The position numbers and the translations under genes are program-made. This document shows, in pieces, positions 21,813 through 33,523 of a stretch of 64,000 nt of DNA. The notes below the pieces were generated by a model. The model was not told the DNA's origin, did no database searches, and saw only the letters and a list, made by a program, of their open reading frames with translations. Where the stretch lies: positions 806,001 through 870,000 of the forward strand of contig OZ287696.1 of the NCBI GenBank assembly GCA_965649825.1. The letters are read 5' to 3'. Origin of the DNA: Penicillus capitatus (lineage: Eukaryota > Chlorophyta). The stretch's first letter is position 1. Each line of letters begins with the position of its first letter.

Positions 21813-22059
21813 GAAGACGCCGTTGTCGGTGTGAAAGAGATCGGCGACGATTGAGCAGCGTCAGAACGGCCACTTCAACGAAAATGGCTCGTCCGAGTCG
21901 TACGCGACGGAACTGGCTTGAAGCGTTCGGTCAGCGACAGTTGATAAATCCGATGAATGTACGGCGATCGTTCTGCTGCCCCTTGGCCGAGAGACCCATG
22001 ATGCGTACGTCCCTTGTGAGTCAAGGGACCTGACCCTTCGTCGATTTTTCAGAGGAACG

Positions 22060-22464
22060 GCGGTTGCGTCTGGAGGAGCGCAGGATCGGTGGTGCGAGAC
22101 GTGCGGTGCTCTGTGGATTCGCAACAGCTGCCTGTCCGACTACGGCGGATCCGCCAGTTTCGAAGCTCTCCTTGGGTGATGCTCCTCGCGAGGGCGTGGG
22201 GAGGGGACGAAAGACCTTTGGTGTCAGGGACCATGATGATGGGATCCCATCACACTCGTGAGGAGTCCTTTGCGTTGCTGGACTTTGCATTCGAGAACGG
22301 CGTCACGCTCTTCGACACCGCAGAGATGTACCCGGTCCCACAATGTTCAGAAACGCACGGGCGCTCGGAAGAGATTCTGGGACAGTGGATGAGACAACAC
22401 CAAAGGCAGCAAGCACCAACCTCTCGCGGATCCTTCTCTCTCACGCTCTGTTTTCCAGAGATCG
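22060..22464 (+). pseudogene. Truncated aldo/keto reductase (left arm)
   Basis: The first coding part of the reductase at 40.4-41.7 kb is present in near-identical form, including the intron after VSKLSLG (donor about 22,175) and the exon with GTMMMGS, DTAEMYPVP and EEILGQW. Homology stops exactly eight bases into the next exon, right after the acceptor CCAG, at 22,464. The remaining two-thirds of the enzyme, including the catalytic Lys and His, is missing. It continues into rearranged TFIIIC sequence. Confidence 0.8.
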
Positions 22465-23720
22465 TCTCGATGTCTCTCCGTTCGAGATCAGTCCACTGGA
22501 GATGTGGTAGGTTACCTGCCGAGCGAAGTGACGTTCGACCCATTTTCGTCTGACGTCAGACTGCCGCGAAGAGAATCGCGCATTCTGATTGGCTGACCGC
22601 GGTCGAATTTGTTGAAAATGTCACATCCTCGACTACAAAACGCGAGGCGCCATACCAGTTTTCGTATTTCCGCTCTTCCGAACTGTGCGCCACTGCTCGC
22701 GGTGGACTACGCCTTCACCCCTCGGCAGCTCTGGGACTCCTTACCGGCCGAGTCCAAGACCACCGCTTCGCCGCACACGCAACCGTCGCCTCCACCAGCA
22801 ATAGAATTCCTTGTGTCATCAAGGTACGTGCTCCCTCTCTCTCGTTCGGTCTTACATGAGGTGTGTCTGGCAGCAACTGGAAGGCCGGCGGCTTTGCGCC
22901 GGAGGGAAGAAGCACCTGCGCCGCCGGGTCGCGCTTTCCCTGCGTCCTGGGAAGTAGCTCGAGACCCGGCAGCTTCAGAGACTCGTTCCCGGTCGACCTC
23001 CACCTCCAGGTGGTGGGAACGAGCGAGAAGGAGTCGGAGGGGAACGAGTCCATCTCCCGTTGTGTTCGGCGCATGGACCAGGTGCCGCCGGAGGAGCTCG
23101 AGCTGCTCGTCGATCAGCTGTCCCGCAACCGGCTGGCGGATCTGCTCGACCTCATCCGCCGGCTGCGGCTGATCGAGGGCAGCGTTCCGCGAACACGAGC
23201 GGGGAGCGGCTGCTGGAATCGTCGAGGTTCATCGAAAACGACACAGGTCTCGCCGCCTCCGCAGACGAAAGACAGTCTGCTAAACAACCGCGTTTGTAGG
23301 AATCATCGTGGAGCCCGAAGCAGTCAGTCGACCGAACGAATCCGACCCACCGGAGGCACGTTCGATGCGCCCTCGACACGGCGGAGGGCCTCGAAGCTTA
23401 CTGGATGCGACGAGTCCGTTTTCTCGCAGCACCGTCAGCTGATGGAGTCCTGCTTGCCGGCTGCCAGAGAGCCGAAGGAGACCAAGAAAGAAGAAGACGC
23501 GGCAGAGTCATACCTCGCGGTGCCATGAAGCCGAAACACAAGAAACCGAGGAGGTTTGCTATGAGGTGCCCATCCTTTCTGCCAGGGATCCCTCTCATCA
23601 CTCTGCACGCAGGACGGAGGATGCAGTCACCGGAGTGGAGAGCGAGTCGAGCGTACGACGCAGGACGGATCTGGAGTGGCTGAGGAGGTCGAAGGAGGAG
23701 ACGCGCAAGAAGCATGCAGA
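22465..23720 (+). pseudogene. Block-shuffled TFIIIC subunit pseudogene (left arm)
   Basis: Fragments of the TFIIIC gene at 34.3-40.3 kb occur here in altered order. By functional-copy position they run about 39.78 kb, 37.57 kb (PRQLWDS), 37.67 kb (ESKT), 39.46 kb (end of exon with VSSR and the following intron), 37.77 kb (GGFAPE), then collinear from 37.54 kb through LQVVG and EELELLVDQLSRNRLADLLD to about 36.6 kb. Introns are retained, so the copy is genomic and not reverse-transcribed. A further internal deletion joins LMESCLPAA directly to REPKETKK. Several frameshifts make it non-functional. It ends about 20 bp before a hairpin array. Confidence 0.8.
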
Positions 23721-23741
23721 CGTCAGTTCATGGTAACAAGG

Positions 23742-23973
23742 GGCATGTACATGAGTCTGCCGTCGATCTGCCTCGATGCAGATCGACGCAGTCCTTGTAC
23801 GTAGCTACCTCCATGTGCATGAGTCTGCCGATGATCTGCCCCGATGCAGATCGACGCAGTCCTGCACATGGAGGCGGCTCAAGATGCCATAGCTACAGCC
23901 CATAGCTACAGCCATGTGCACGAGTCTGCCGTCGATCTGCCTCGATGCAGATCGACGCAGTCCTGCACATGGC
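23742..23973. repeat. Array of three ~60-nt hairpins (copy B)
   Basis: Units near 23,744-23,801, 23,812-23,872 and 23,911-23,972. The last is a perfect example: CCATGTGCA pairs with TGCACATGG and CGTCGATCTGC with GCAGATCGACG. In the first unit the outer stem has changed on both sides (GTGCA to GTACA and TGCAC to TGTAC), so pairing is preserved. The array marks the outer edge of copy B against the TFIIIC pseudogene. Confidence 0.85.
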
Positions 23974-24242
23974 ATAACAGTCCAAGCCTGGAACAACGCC
24001 TACCCGAATCGTCTTCCTCATCTCGCCTCCCTGGAAGAAGTTACAAGACATCCGTTGACAATCTTGCTCAAATGGCCCAGCCAAGCATCCCTCAGCAACC
24101 TCCAGACGAAGCCTCTGGTGTTCTGCATCTCCGAGACTTCAACACCACTCCCTATCTTATTCTTGCTTCAGAATCGAGTTTGACAGAATTGCCTGTCACA
24201 GAGGATCAAATGAACGCCCGTGTCTGTTTCCTGATTGTGACG
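23974..24242 (+). pseudogene. Remnant of SPOC-domain segment (copy B)
   Basis: The frame contains QPSIPQQPPDEA, then jumps to SGVLHLRDFNTTPYLILASE and ends CFLIVT before a stop. Compared with copy C it lacks most of the SPOC domain, including the tryptophan strand and central helices, keeping only the last strands. It is therefore an internally deleted remnant. Confidence 0.6.
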
Positions 24243-24562
24243 TGATGTAATGTGCGAGACTTTGCTGATGTCTGTTTGTCAAACATGTTTGCTTTCGATG
24301 TGACATTTGTTCGGACGCATCATCCATTGTTAATCAATTTTCAACTCAGCACGTGCGTTACGCAACCATGTTAAGCGACAGCGTTGCAGCGAAAGTCATC
24401 GCCGCACTCTTCGCTTGCGTCTCTGTCGGGATTTCTCTCAATCAGGTGTAACTCTACCTGCGTCTATCGCGCCCATTTGACCTTCTGTCGCGTTCCACAG
24501 ATTGTCATGCACTTGAAATTCTATACCGAGCCCGTCTTTCAAGTAATCTACTGTTCGGCTGA
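24243..24562. repeat. Segment shared with copies A and C
   Basis: Matches 1,765-2,074 in copy A and about 54.73-55.05 kb in copy C. It contains no defendable gene. It ends in CTGACAGGACACC, where copy B passes into kinase homology. Confidence 0.6.
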
Positions 24563-25096
24563 CAGGACACCCGACAGAGCTGGCGAGAGGATCTTGTGAA
24601 GTGCTGCCTGACGAGCCAAGTCGTGATGGATACCTCCGCATGGAAGCTGTACGAGACGGCTCTCCGTATCCCGCTGGACGTCACGATCGACATTCCTCCG
24701 GATGTCAGGATGCCTGCCTCGCCTCCGTGCGCACCTCTTTCGGCGGCGTCTTCAGATCCGTTTGCCGCTGGACCCAGTGCGCCTCTGGCGATTCCAAGCA
24801 AGTCGCCGTCTCTCGCAACGAGGATTCCCGACAGAAAGGCGATAGAGATGTCCGACGCAAACTCGGTCGATGGACGACGCGTTCGAAACACCGAGATCGG
24901 GGAGACGCAAGGTGTGGACATGGGCAGAGGTGCGGCGCCATCCGCCGCTTCCGGCGAGTGGAGCGATGTGGCTGTCCGTTCCTCGTTGTTTCGGCTGGCG
25001 AGTCGAGACGAGGCAGCAGAGGGAGATGATGGCTGCCGCGGATTCAGTTTCTGTCCTTCCAATGCGTCTACGCGGTCGCCCCGCTCGGAGAACTGA
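24563..25096 (+). pseudogene. Kinase C-terminal fragment (copy B)
   Basis: 178 codons match the last part of the kinase at 5.55-7.62 kb (from TRQSWRED to the terminal RSEN and the same TGA stop). The reading frame has no stops, and most differences are single substitutions. Kinase domain and membrane helices are absent. There is no ATG at the start; the frame follows a TGA and an acceptor-like CAG. It is either a dead fragment or the last exon of a hypothetical chimeric transcript. Confidence 0.7.
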
Positions 25097-27970
25097 TGGA
25101 CGCGGATTCGACGAGCGAGATGCATCTGACCTACTCTGCTTTGCCTTAGTATATTGTTCTAGCCTGTAGCGGATACTCCGCCTTCGGTTTCATCGTCTTC
25201 CATGCTATTTTCAGTGATCGGTTCAGCTTCTTCATATACTCATCTATTTACTGCGCTACACGCTTAAACACTCTCTTTGCATTGCATTTGTGCTTTTCAA
25301 TTTCATGCAAACTGTTGTCTCGTGGCTTTCATCTGTTGTCATTGCTCAGAAGGCAGCAGCCTACCAGAGCAATTACCAAAGCAATGATGCAAATTTTATA
25401 TTTGTCGAATAGATGGTCGACGAGGAAAGACTCTTTGCGGTAACATTTCTTTCGAATATTCGTTATCCAGAGATTTTAGAGTTGGTTAGTCCGTGGGACA
25501 GATGTGTCATGCAGGACACACGTTTCCGTATCGAGCACTTGGATTGTCGAATTGCATGGCGTCATCATTGTTCCTAGGCGTTAAGTTTTCGCACTTCAGT
25601 AATCACCTGTTGACGCCGATCACATTAGCAAACAAACGAGAGCAAACTTGTCTTCGTGTATGTAATACACGTGACTCCAATCGTCTTGCCACGTCGGTGA
25701 CATCGACGTTCGGATAGTCGCTGCCATCAGACGAGCGTTCAAATGTCGTTCCGGCTATCTCAAATCCGACGCGCGGTACGCGGAGACGCATAGACCTCTT
25801 TGTCGCTGTCGGAGCGAACGACAAGCGATCGTGCAGGCCTCGTCAGAGAAATCTGTCAACACGAGCAACGAGGACTGGAGAAAGGCGGATCACCCAGAGG
25901 AGATGACGCCCTGAAAGTGGGGCGGCAGAGATGTCGTTCGATGCGTTGAATGGCGCAGCAGCAGTCAGTTGACGCCATCTGAGCTATCGAACAAGGCTTC
26001 CTGGAGGCTTTGCGCTCTACGGCCTCCTGTGACCGGCGTTCTCTGGAGTTCACGCTGTTCCTGTATGATCTGTTCGTCTCTGTAAAGGTCTTCCGCGTAC
26101 CTCTTATGTTGTACTACGCTCGAACTGTGAAGTCGCCAAGGCGATAGAACGAAAACGACAGGTTCGTCATTCCAGCGCGTTCTCTCTTCTTTGCCTTAAA
26201 AAGCTGCGCGGACTGTTATACACTTCTCAGACGGTAGATAGCGTCCACGCTGAATCATGCGTGCTCACTGCGTAGACAGCTTCGAAATGGCGATTGTTCG
26301 TCTTGCGCCCCTCTCTTCGAAGCGCATAGTCAGCTTGCTGTGGATGACAAGTAGCGACGTCTTCATATTTTGTCGCTGCGAAGTACCGTCGCCCGTTCTG
26401 AGCAACACCTGACCAATGCTAGTTCGAATCGATTTGCAGCTGGAAGAGCGAGCTATAACTGCCTAAGAGTCCGTCTGGCGCATCGACGGGGCTCTCGGCT
26501 CTCACTCTCCTATCGCTACGTCTTCGACGTAGCCGCCTCAAGTCTATTTCATGCGTAGGCACGTACGTCTCTAACATCTCAGGCACTGCACGGATCTCTG
26601 GAAATCGAGTGCAAGACACTCGGACAGAAGCCTGGCACGGTAATGTTAGGAGACAATCAAGAGTGCGGCACATAACGAGATGAGCAGTTGTCGGCGGTCA
26701 CACATCGCGACGTGCTTGGCGAGTTTAGGAAACCTAAATCGACGGCGCCTGCTCGGAGTCGGCGTCGCGTTGTCTGTCGGCGACAGCGAATGCGATGAAG
26801 AGATCTGTGGATTCCCGAAGTCTTCGCCCAGAGGACGGTGACGAGCTTAACGACGACATGCGTCCTGCAACACCCTCCGCAGCAGTCATGAGAGAATCGG
26901 AGATTAAGCGTTTCGTTGTTAAATTGCAATTCGCGTGCATGCAACGTAACGGATATGGAGATTGACTGTTTAAACAATGTTTGTAAATGTCACTCTTTTG
27001 AAAAGTGTGTTGTACTAAAGAAAAGTGTTACAATAGTGACTCGAAAAACTTGTAAAATATCACTCTTTTAAATAGTGTGATGTCCAGTGAAAAGGTGTTA
27101 GAATGGCGGTGCACAGAAGAACAGATGTTCACCCCGCCACAAAGTCTGTAAGAAAAGAAAGAATGAGAGATGTGTGTTAGAGATGGAATGACTTACGGTC
27201 GGCGAGCGGAGCCTCGCAATGCGGCGCGGGAGGTCACCCCGAACGAGCACTGGCTCCGATTCCAGTCAGGGTGCGCAAGGAGAACGAAATGCAACTGATG
27301 TTCGACTAGTAGGAGGTAGTCGTGCCACTCTCGATGAACGACGCGCAGCGCGGACATGCAGGTAAGGGGTCCAGACATGAAAGAAGGAAAGGGGACCCAT
27401 GAAAAAACAAACATGAAAGGGAAACAACAAAAACACAGAACAGACATGCAGGCAGGTGAGCAAACAAGCAGAAAAGGAAAATCAACAGTAAACATACAAG
27501 GAAAATGCATGTAACAGGTAAGCAGCGAAGGAGGAAGAAACAAAAAAGGCAAAGACGACAAATAGAAAGCAGGGGGAGACACAAGAGACACCCGGAAGGA
27601 AGAGAGATGAAAAACGCGGTCCCGGGTGTCTGAGAGTAGCACGATGCCGCCCTTCATCGGCAGTATACACCCGCCTGCCTCTTGTGCGCGACCCCGAAAG
27701 GCGGGCAGGTCGCCAAGGCCCTGCCCGCTGGTGCCGCGAAGGGTGATCGACGCCGCTGCCTCGGGGTGGAGAAGCAGCGGCACATCGCTGGAGTGCGGAT
27801 GCCGGATGCCGGATGCGGTGCTCTGTTGCTCTGGATCTGGAGTCGGATGTTCTTCATGCTTCAATCATGCTGGTTGTCTGCCACAATGCTTTGATTCTCT
27901 GAATGCTCAGCCAGTCTATCTTCCTGAGTCTATCATTCAACCACATGTCAACGGATGAACAGAGTTGGAT
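25097..27970. other. Non-coding module, copy B
   Basis: Counterpart of 7,624-10,540 with small indels. It repeats the imperfect TATCACTC/AGTGTGATG hairpin (about 27,057-27,082) and the A/G-rich tract (about 27,370-27,610). I see no gene, tRNA or other RNA in it. Confidence 0.5.
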
Positions 27971-30900
27971 TGCCTTACCTCTTGATTAGTGCATTCCGCG
28001 ATGATTCTCCTGGCTGTGTCGATGGCAGAAGTGCTGAACGAGACCACTTCGACCGGCTACGAGTGCGGTACAACCGAGAAAGCAGTTGGCAATGTTCTTT
28101 CTCAGGCAGTGGACTTGGCGAAGTCCCTAGGATTTGTCGCTCCAGTCCTTGGACACCACTGGGTTTGATTCCTGTCCTCTATTCATCCAAAGAAGAATGT
28201 TTGAATCTATGGATGACTTGATTCTGGAAGGGGATCTTCTTTCATCCACATCTGCGGAACACGTCTATCTACCAGATAGTGTTTCGTTTTATCTCTATGA
28301 ACTGTGCCATCGTTTAGGAGAGTGCGCGTAAAGAGTAGGCTAACCTGGCGATTGCAATCTCCGAGTGTTGGCTGCTAATCACTTGAACAGCCTCGCATCT
28401 GACTGCTTGCATCAGTGTGGACTGACATCTCCTTCCAGAGGAATTGGTAGTCGAAAGAGAAGTCCTGCCACTCCAGCGTGTTGTCTTGTTCACAATGCTC
28501 TGATACTTGGAGGAGAAGCGAGTTTAGTGGGGCGTATGTAATCCTTCCAGTAGAATGTACTCCAGAATGCTTCGACTGACGTGCGTTCATCTGCTCTCTG
28601 GCAGAACAAGATGACGTAGGTACTGTGATTCCCGCTGTGCGATTGCATTGCAGTCTCCACCAGGTGCTGGTAGAACACATGGATGACTGTATCAGGTTAG
28701 CCAGCTTGTCTTGTTTGATGAGAGCAATAGGACATCCAAGGGGACTACTCACAGATGTGCACCATAGCTTCATCACGATAGTTCACCGAATTCCGATGCT
28801 CGATGGAGCTTTCATCTGAATCGAGGTCGCGCCTTCTCAGCGACAGGTTCTGTCGCTCCAAGAGGCCCGAGGATAATAGTTCACCAGGGAAGTCGTTTCG
28901 ATGACCGCAGCTGCAGATGGAGGAATGTGATCTTTCCCACCAGATGTTAAACACAGTTCTTTTGGCCTTCCTCCAATCTGGGTGTCTCGGTTAACAAAAC
29001 GCATTCTGAACAACTGCATCGTCTTCGGATAGCAGAAAAGCTCCCTCCTTCGCCTGACTCACTCACTGTCTTGGAGGAGACCATACAGTTCTCCTCTTTG
29101 TGATGAGTCTGACTTGTGTCATTCAAAGGATGTGTTGGCTGACTTCAAAGGGACGGCATCTCCATGTACTTTGCTGGATGGCTCGGTGAGTTGATGCAGT
29201 CTGCTTCATCCTGGAAGGACTGCTGAATCAATCCAGAGGATCAAGGCTTGTTCTCATCGGACATCTTCATGCTCTTGTTTCGTCCGAGAAGCAATTTCTG
29301 CACGGACTGTATCATGACTGTTCAAAAACCGAGCAGGACTTACTGTAAAGATCCGATAACTGGTTTATTTCGATCACTCTGACCGCGAAGGTTGTGTGTG
29401 CCAGAGTAGGATTCGTGCTCGAATATACATTATTGTCTCTGCCGAGTCACTGGCCCTTGACACTCTTTCTTCGACGAGTGTCAATGTTGCTTCTCCTTGG
29501 TCACTCAAGCATCTGTACTTGGTTGAGATGGTTTATATTCTGCTCATTCGCTGACAGCCGCCAGCACGGCATTAGCTCCGAAATGTCATGACTTGTCGAA
29601 GGATTCCTCGCGTCCAGTTCAACTGAGCTTGCGTAAAGTTGTTTCCGTCTCGGCCGCTCTAGAACCACAAAGGACCTTGAGATTTCGTCAATGGACAGAG
29701 ATCAACTAACTGTGCGTGTGCCATTCGGGCATGCAGAACTGATCTTGTTCGATGACGTCTTCTGTGTGTTGTGAGCAATCTTGAGTTGTCCCCTCGACGA
29801 GGCAGCACCTAAAACCAAATGCTCGGAAGGGAAGAGACATTGCAGAACAGCACATTTAGATTGATGCACGGCCAAGTATCCATGGAAGAGCACGTTCGAA
29901 GGACCAATCTTCGAGCAGTGAACTCTCTCCTCAAATCTCACTCCGACCCAACACTCTGACGTGTTCGTGTTCTGTTGGGAGTAGCTGGGCGGACTGCCGA
30001 TTTCAGAACTTGTCTCAGCTTCTCGATCCTCTATGGGGAATGTGGAAGAGTGTCCCTGTCTTCGTCGAGTGCATGATGATCGCATGTCTCTTATCCTATG
30101 AGGAAGTCTAGCCGCAGCGAAATCGGCAGCAATGCCTACTTGAGCGTAAGGAAGGCGTTTTCCCAAGCCGGGTCCCATCATTTGAGATCACTCCAATGCT
30201 TCCTCCTTCCATCCAATTGGCGTCTCGGCACAAAATCATTCGTCTGTCCCGAGTCAGATGGGAAAGATTGGCTCATGTCGTGAATCTGTCACTCAATCTC
30301 CGCTGGTGCTGTTGTGCATGCACTCTTGAATCTCATGTTCTGTATCGCGAAAATGCGGCCAAGATCTGGAAGACAGAGGTGCTGCCAGATTCTTCATTTT
30401 GTCGGCCGAGCTCGTATGCCTGCGGTTTGTTTTTTGCTCGATGTCTACCAGGACAGACACACTCCTTCGCAGAGAATGCTCCATCTCATCTCTGCATGGA
30501 CAATGAGAGTGTCCAGAGGTGAAAGAGTGCAAAATGGACGAACCTGGCCCAAGCATTCTTCGAAAGGTGATTGTTGCATTCTGCTACCAAACTGGAGACG
30601 TATATGATCGACCATGCAGTTCCAGTCCAGCACTCGTATCACTAATCGACTGTCTCATTGGAGTGGCATTCCTCCTTCCTAATGTCAGGTACTGAGTGAT
30701 GCGCGGGTAATGAAGCCTCGGGTTGTCAGACGGTGCGATTGCATCCACAGTCTGTCGAGACTTGGAGGAATGATAGTCTGGCTGAGTGGCGAGAGTCCAT
30801 CTCCAGGTCGAGTGGCCACCGATGTCCATCAAAAGGCATCCTTATTCTGACAGATCATGATCAAGCGGGCACTAAGGTTTCAAATATAAGCAAACCTCAT

Positions 30901-31570
30901 CGAAGGTGCATTTCCACTCGCAGGTCAGTCGACATGGACAGACGGGCACTGTAGATGATACTGACATGTCTTTGTGGTCTTCTGATACCGAGACCACAAA
31001 TTATTCACGGAGGTACGGGACAGAGTGTCAACATGCCAATCTCTTTGCTTCGATGCTTGAGGAAGTCCTTGTTTGTACCGACAGACGTCTAGCCTTCTCT
31101 GTAACAACTTTCTTATTTTGAAAAGGCCTGAGGAATAGCGTTATCCATGAGACTCGTTTCAATGACCGCACCTGTGTGATAGAGAATCGTTGTCATGTCA
31201 TCCAGGCTCCCTAAGATGTGCTTTCCAGATGCATTTGAAAAGAACTGTATGCCAGTTAGCAGAAAGGATTCTGGGCAGGTGAGGCATCTCCAGACTGAGA
31301 ATGAGTTTTCTCTTGTTGCAAGCTATTACTTGCACAAGCGATCCAGTCCTCTGCTGGGTGCTAAATAGACATCCTTGATGCTAAAAGGTCTTCCATTGAT
31401 TTCGTTGGCAGCAAGCCTCACTGTATCGGCTGGATTTTGAGACTCTGGCGCGATAAATTGCTTCATCCAGGCACATCTCGGACAAACTGGGATAATTGAT
31501 CCATGCAGACTTTGGTGAGGGTGCTTTCCAGAATCCTTTGCTGTACTTCAGCACGAGTTAGCATTGCCTC
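27971..31570. repeat. Diverged composite module, copy B
   Basis: Related to 10,541-13,450 but clearly more diverged. Similar stretches are visible at the beginning (28.0-28.3 kb) and end (about 30.85-31.3 kb), with poorly alignable material between. A 159-residue minus-strand frame (29,702-30,181) has no recognisable motif. Nothing else to report as a gene. Confidence 0.45.
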
Positions 31571-32050
31571 CATCCAGACAGCAAACAGCGAATCAGACGG
31601 TGACAGCCTCAAAAGTACAAAACACCAGATAGAACCATGATATCATCCATCCACAGTAAGATAGCAAATTGAAGAACGACAGCCTCCAGACAGCCCAATA
31701 GATCACAACCATGACAGCAGCCTTCATGTAACAAATAGCAAACTGGCTATGGCTGACAGAATCCAGGCAACGCAATGGCAGATCAGACCGTGATATGCTC
31801 CATCCACAGTAAGATAGTAATTCGGCCGATGACAACCGCCAACAGCATAATAGTAGATCAAAGCTATGACAGCCTCCGTGCAGCAAAATCAACCACAACA
31901 GCCTCTATGCAGTAAAACGGCAAATCAGATGATAACAGCCTCCACCCAGAGCAAGCCAGCAATAAACACTCAAGTCTCCACAGCCAAAAAGATTATAAAC
32001 AAGCCAACCACAACAAAGCGAAGGTGGATTGGCAGGAAAACGGCAAAGAC
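31571..32050. repeat. Degenerate minisatellite, copy B
   Basis: Same GACAGCCTCCA-type units as at 13.5-14.2 kb, shorter and more degenerate. It sits between the composite module and the hairpins of the proline-rich gene. Confidence 0.7.
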
Positions 32051-32089
32051 AGAAAACAGCCCCATAACTTTTTATTTTTTTCATTTTTT

Positions 32090-32182
32090 AGGTCACACTT
32101 TGCAGAGTGTGACCTCATTATTTATTTTTTTTTGTTTTTTAATTTTTTCTCAGAAAAATATCACACAGAAAAAGTGTGATAT
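32090..32182. terminator. Pair of 3' hairpins, copy B
   Basis: Stem-loops AGGTCACACT/AGTGTGACCT (32,090-32,115; the loop-side bases differ from copy A) and ATATCACAC/GTGTGATAT (32,158-32,182), downstream of the proline-rich gene on the minus strand. The second stem is unchanged while the surrounding A/T-rich sequence has diverged, which argues for a conserved function. Confidence 0.55.
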
Positions 32183-32263
32183 GTGTGAAAATAAAATTCT
32201 TTATTTTTTTAAAATTTCCTGCCCCCTAGAAAACAGCTTGTAGAAAGGTGAGGGAAAAGACCC

Positions 32264-33523
32264 TCACAGAGAGAAATCGGGGATAAAAACCTACACACAA
32301 AGCAACACTAGGAAAGAATAGAAAAGGAAATAAACTTACACATTCCCCGGAGAGGAAGGTGGGGCGTGGTGGGATGGCACCTGGACGGGCGTGGAAGGAA
32401 AACAAGGAGGGACGGGGAGGGAAAGGAGGTGGATAAGAGGGGACAGAAAAAAGGTAAGGACGGGGAGGAAGCAAAGGGTGCCGAAGGGAATATTTAAAAA
32501 CCCGTGGCCAAATTGGCGGACGGGAGGAAGGGAGGGAGAGGAAGAAGGGCCGAGAAGGAATGAGGGGAGGAGGAGTCGCGGGAATGCAATAGACATGTGG
32601 GCGCGGGGGAAAGAGAGGAGGCCGATCAGGCTGTGGAGAGGGGGGTGAAAGGATGGGCTGCGGCGTGGTGGGACACGGGGACCATTGCATGTAGGACGGA
32701 GACAGGGGCTGAGGCTGGCAGGTCGCAGGATTGGCAGGCTGCTGGACCACAGGAGGCTGGACATGCTGCTGGGAGAGAGGCTCATGTGACTGCTGCGCTG
32801 TCGAAGGAGCGGGGCAGGGTGGCTGAGCGGCCGGAGGCGGATTGCACGGAGGATCGTGTATTTGTGCCTACAAACGCAAACCTGTCAAGATATTGTGGAT
32901 GGACGAGATGCGTGCTTACCTCTCCGCCTCCTACGTCCATGGAGGATCGGCCCTCTTGGGCCAGTCGCTCTCTCCTCTCCTGGGCTGAGAGGACCCTTGC
33001 CCGCCGTTGGGGCCGAGGCTGCTCGGTTTGGCCCCTATTGGGGCCGAACCGAACAGGAGGGGCCTGCTGCCGTAGCAGATCCTGGCCCCTCTGAGCGGTT
33101 GTCTGGGCCTTTAAGGCCCAGAACAACTGCTCACGCTCGGCCGCGGCCATGCCCCTGAAGGCCCTGGGCGGCTGATTGCCCAGGACCTCCTGCAGCGTCA
33201 CCTGAGAAAAGCTAAAGGACACACAGAGAGTTAGTACATCAGCAGTGTGACGAATCCTGGAGAAAAAAGACGTAGTATCAATGCGCCAAAGACCAAAACA
33301 GGAAAGAAAGATGCGTCTCGAAAAACAGAATGACAGTTGCGTTCCCGTGAGCATGCAAGCGTGAATGAAAGGGTAGGAGCTGAACGACTGTATTTGGATT
33401 GAAGGCGTTTATATGGCAGACGAAGAGCTCTGTGGCGTGCAGCGCGTCGACGTATTGCTACGAGACTCACGGTTTTCCTGGGTATCCGTAATCAGCTTCT
33501 GATGTCATGTGAGAATCCGCCAT
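32264..33523 (-). CDS. Proline-rich protein of the repeated module, intact copy B
   Basis: Exons 33,523-33,471 (53 nt), 33,211-32,920 (292 nt), 32,867-32,340 (528 nt) and 32,290-32,264 (27 nt) join in frame to give 299 residues. Donors are GTGAGT, GTAAGC and GTAAGT. Exon 1 encodes MADSHMTSEADYGYPGKP. Exon 2 encodes a segment with EREQLFWALKAQTTAQRGQD and RERLAQEG, likely helical and charged. Exon 3 is about 25% proline with PPRP and PPLFPPRP motifs, which could bind SH3 or WW-type domains. No known domain is recognised. Copies A and C share the design but each has a different frameshift in exon 3, so this is the only copy in frame throughout. Coding is supported by phase-compatible introns in all three copies. 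Confidence 0.65.

Larger units (their letters stand above)
1..22464 (+). repeat. Left arm of large inverted duplication
   Basis: This arm reappears reverse-complemented in the right half of the window. Left and right coordinates add up to 63,859 between about 18 and 22.46 kb, about 63,870 near 17 kb, 63,786 between 10.84 and 13.9 kb and 56,800 between 1.86 and 3.84 kb. The encoded proteins differ by only a few residues between arms (for example about five of 175 in the SAP30-like protein), so the duplication is fairly recent or is being homogenised. The inner breakpoint is sharp: homology stops inside an aldo/keto reductase exon at 22,464. The segment 3,845-10,840, which includes the kinase gene, has no partner in the right arm. 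Confidence 0.9.
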
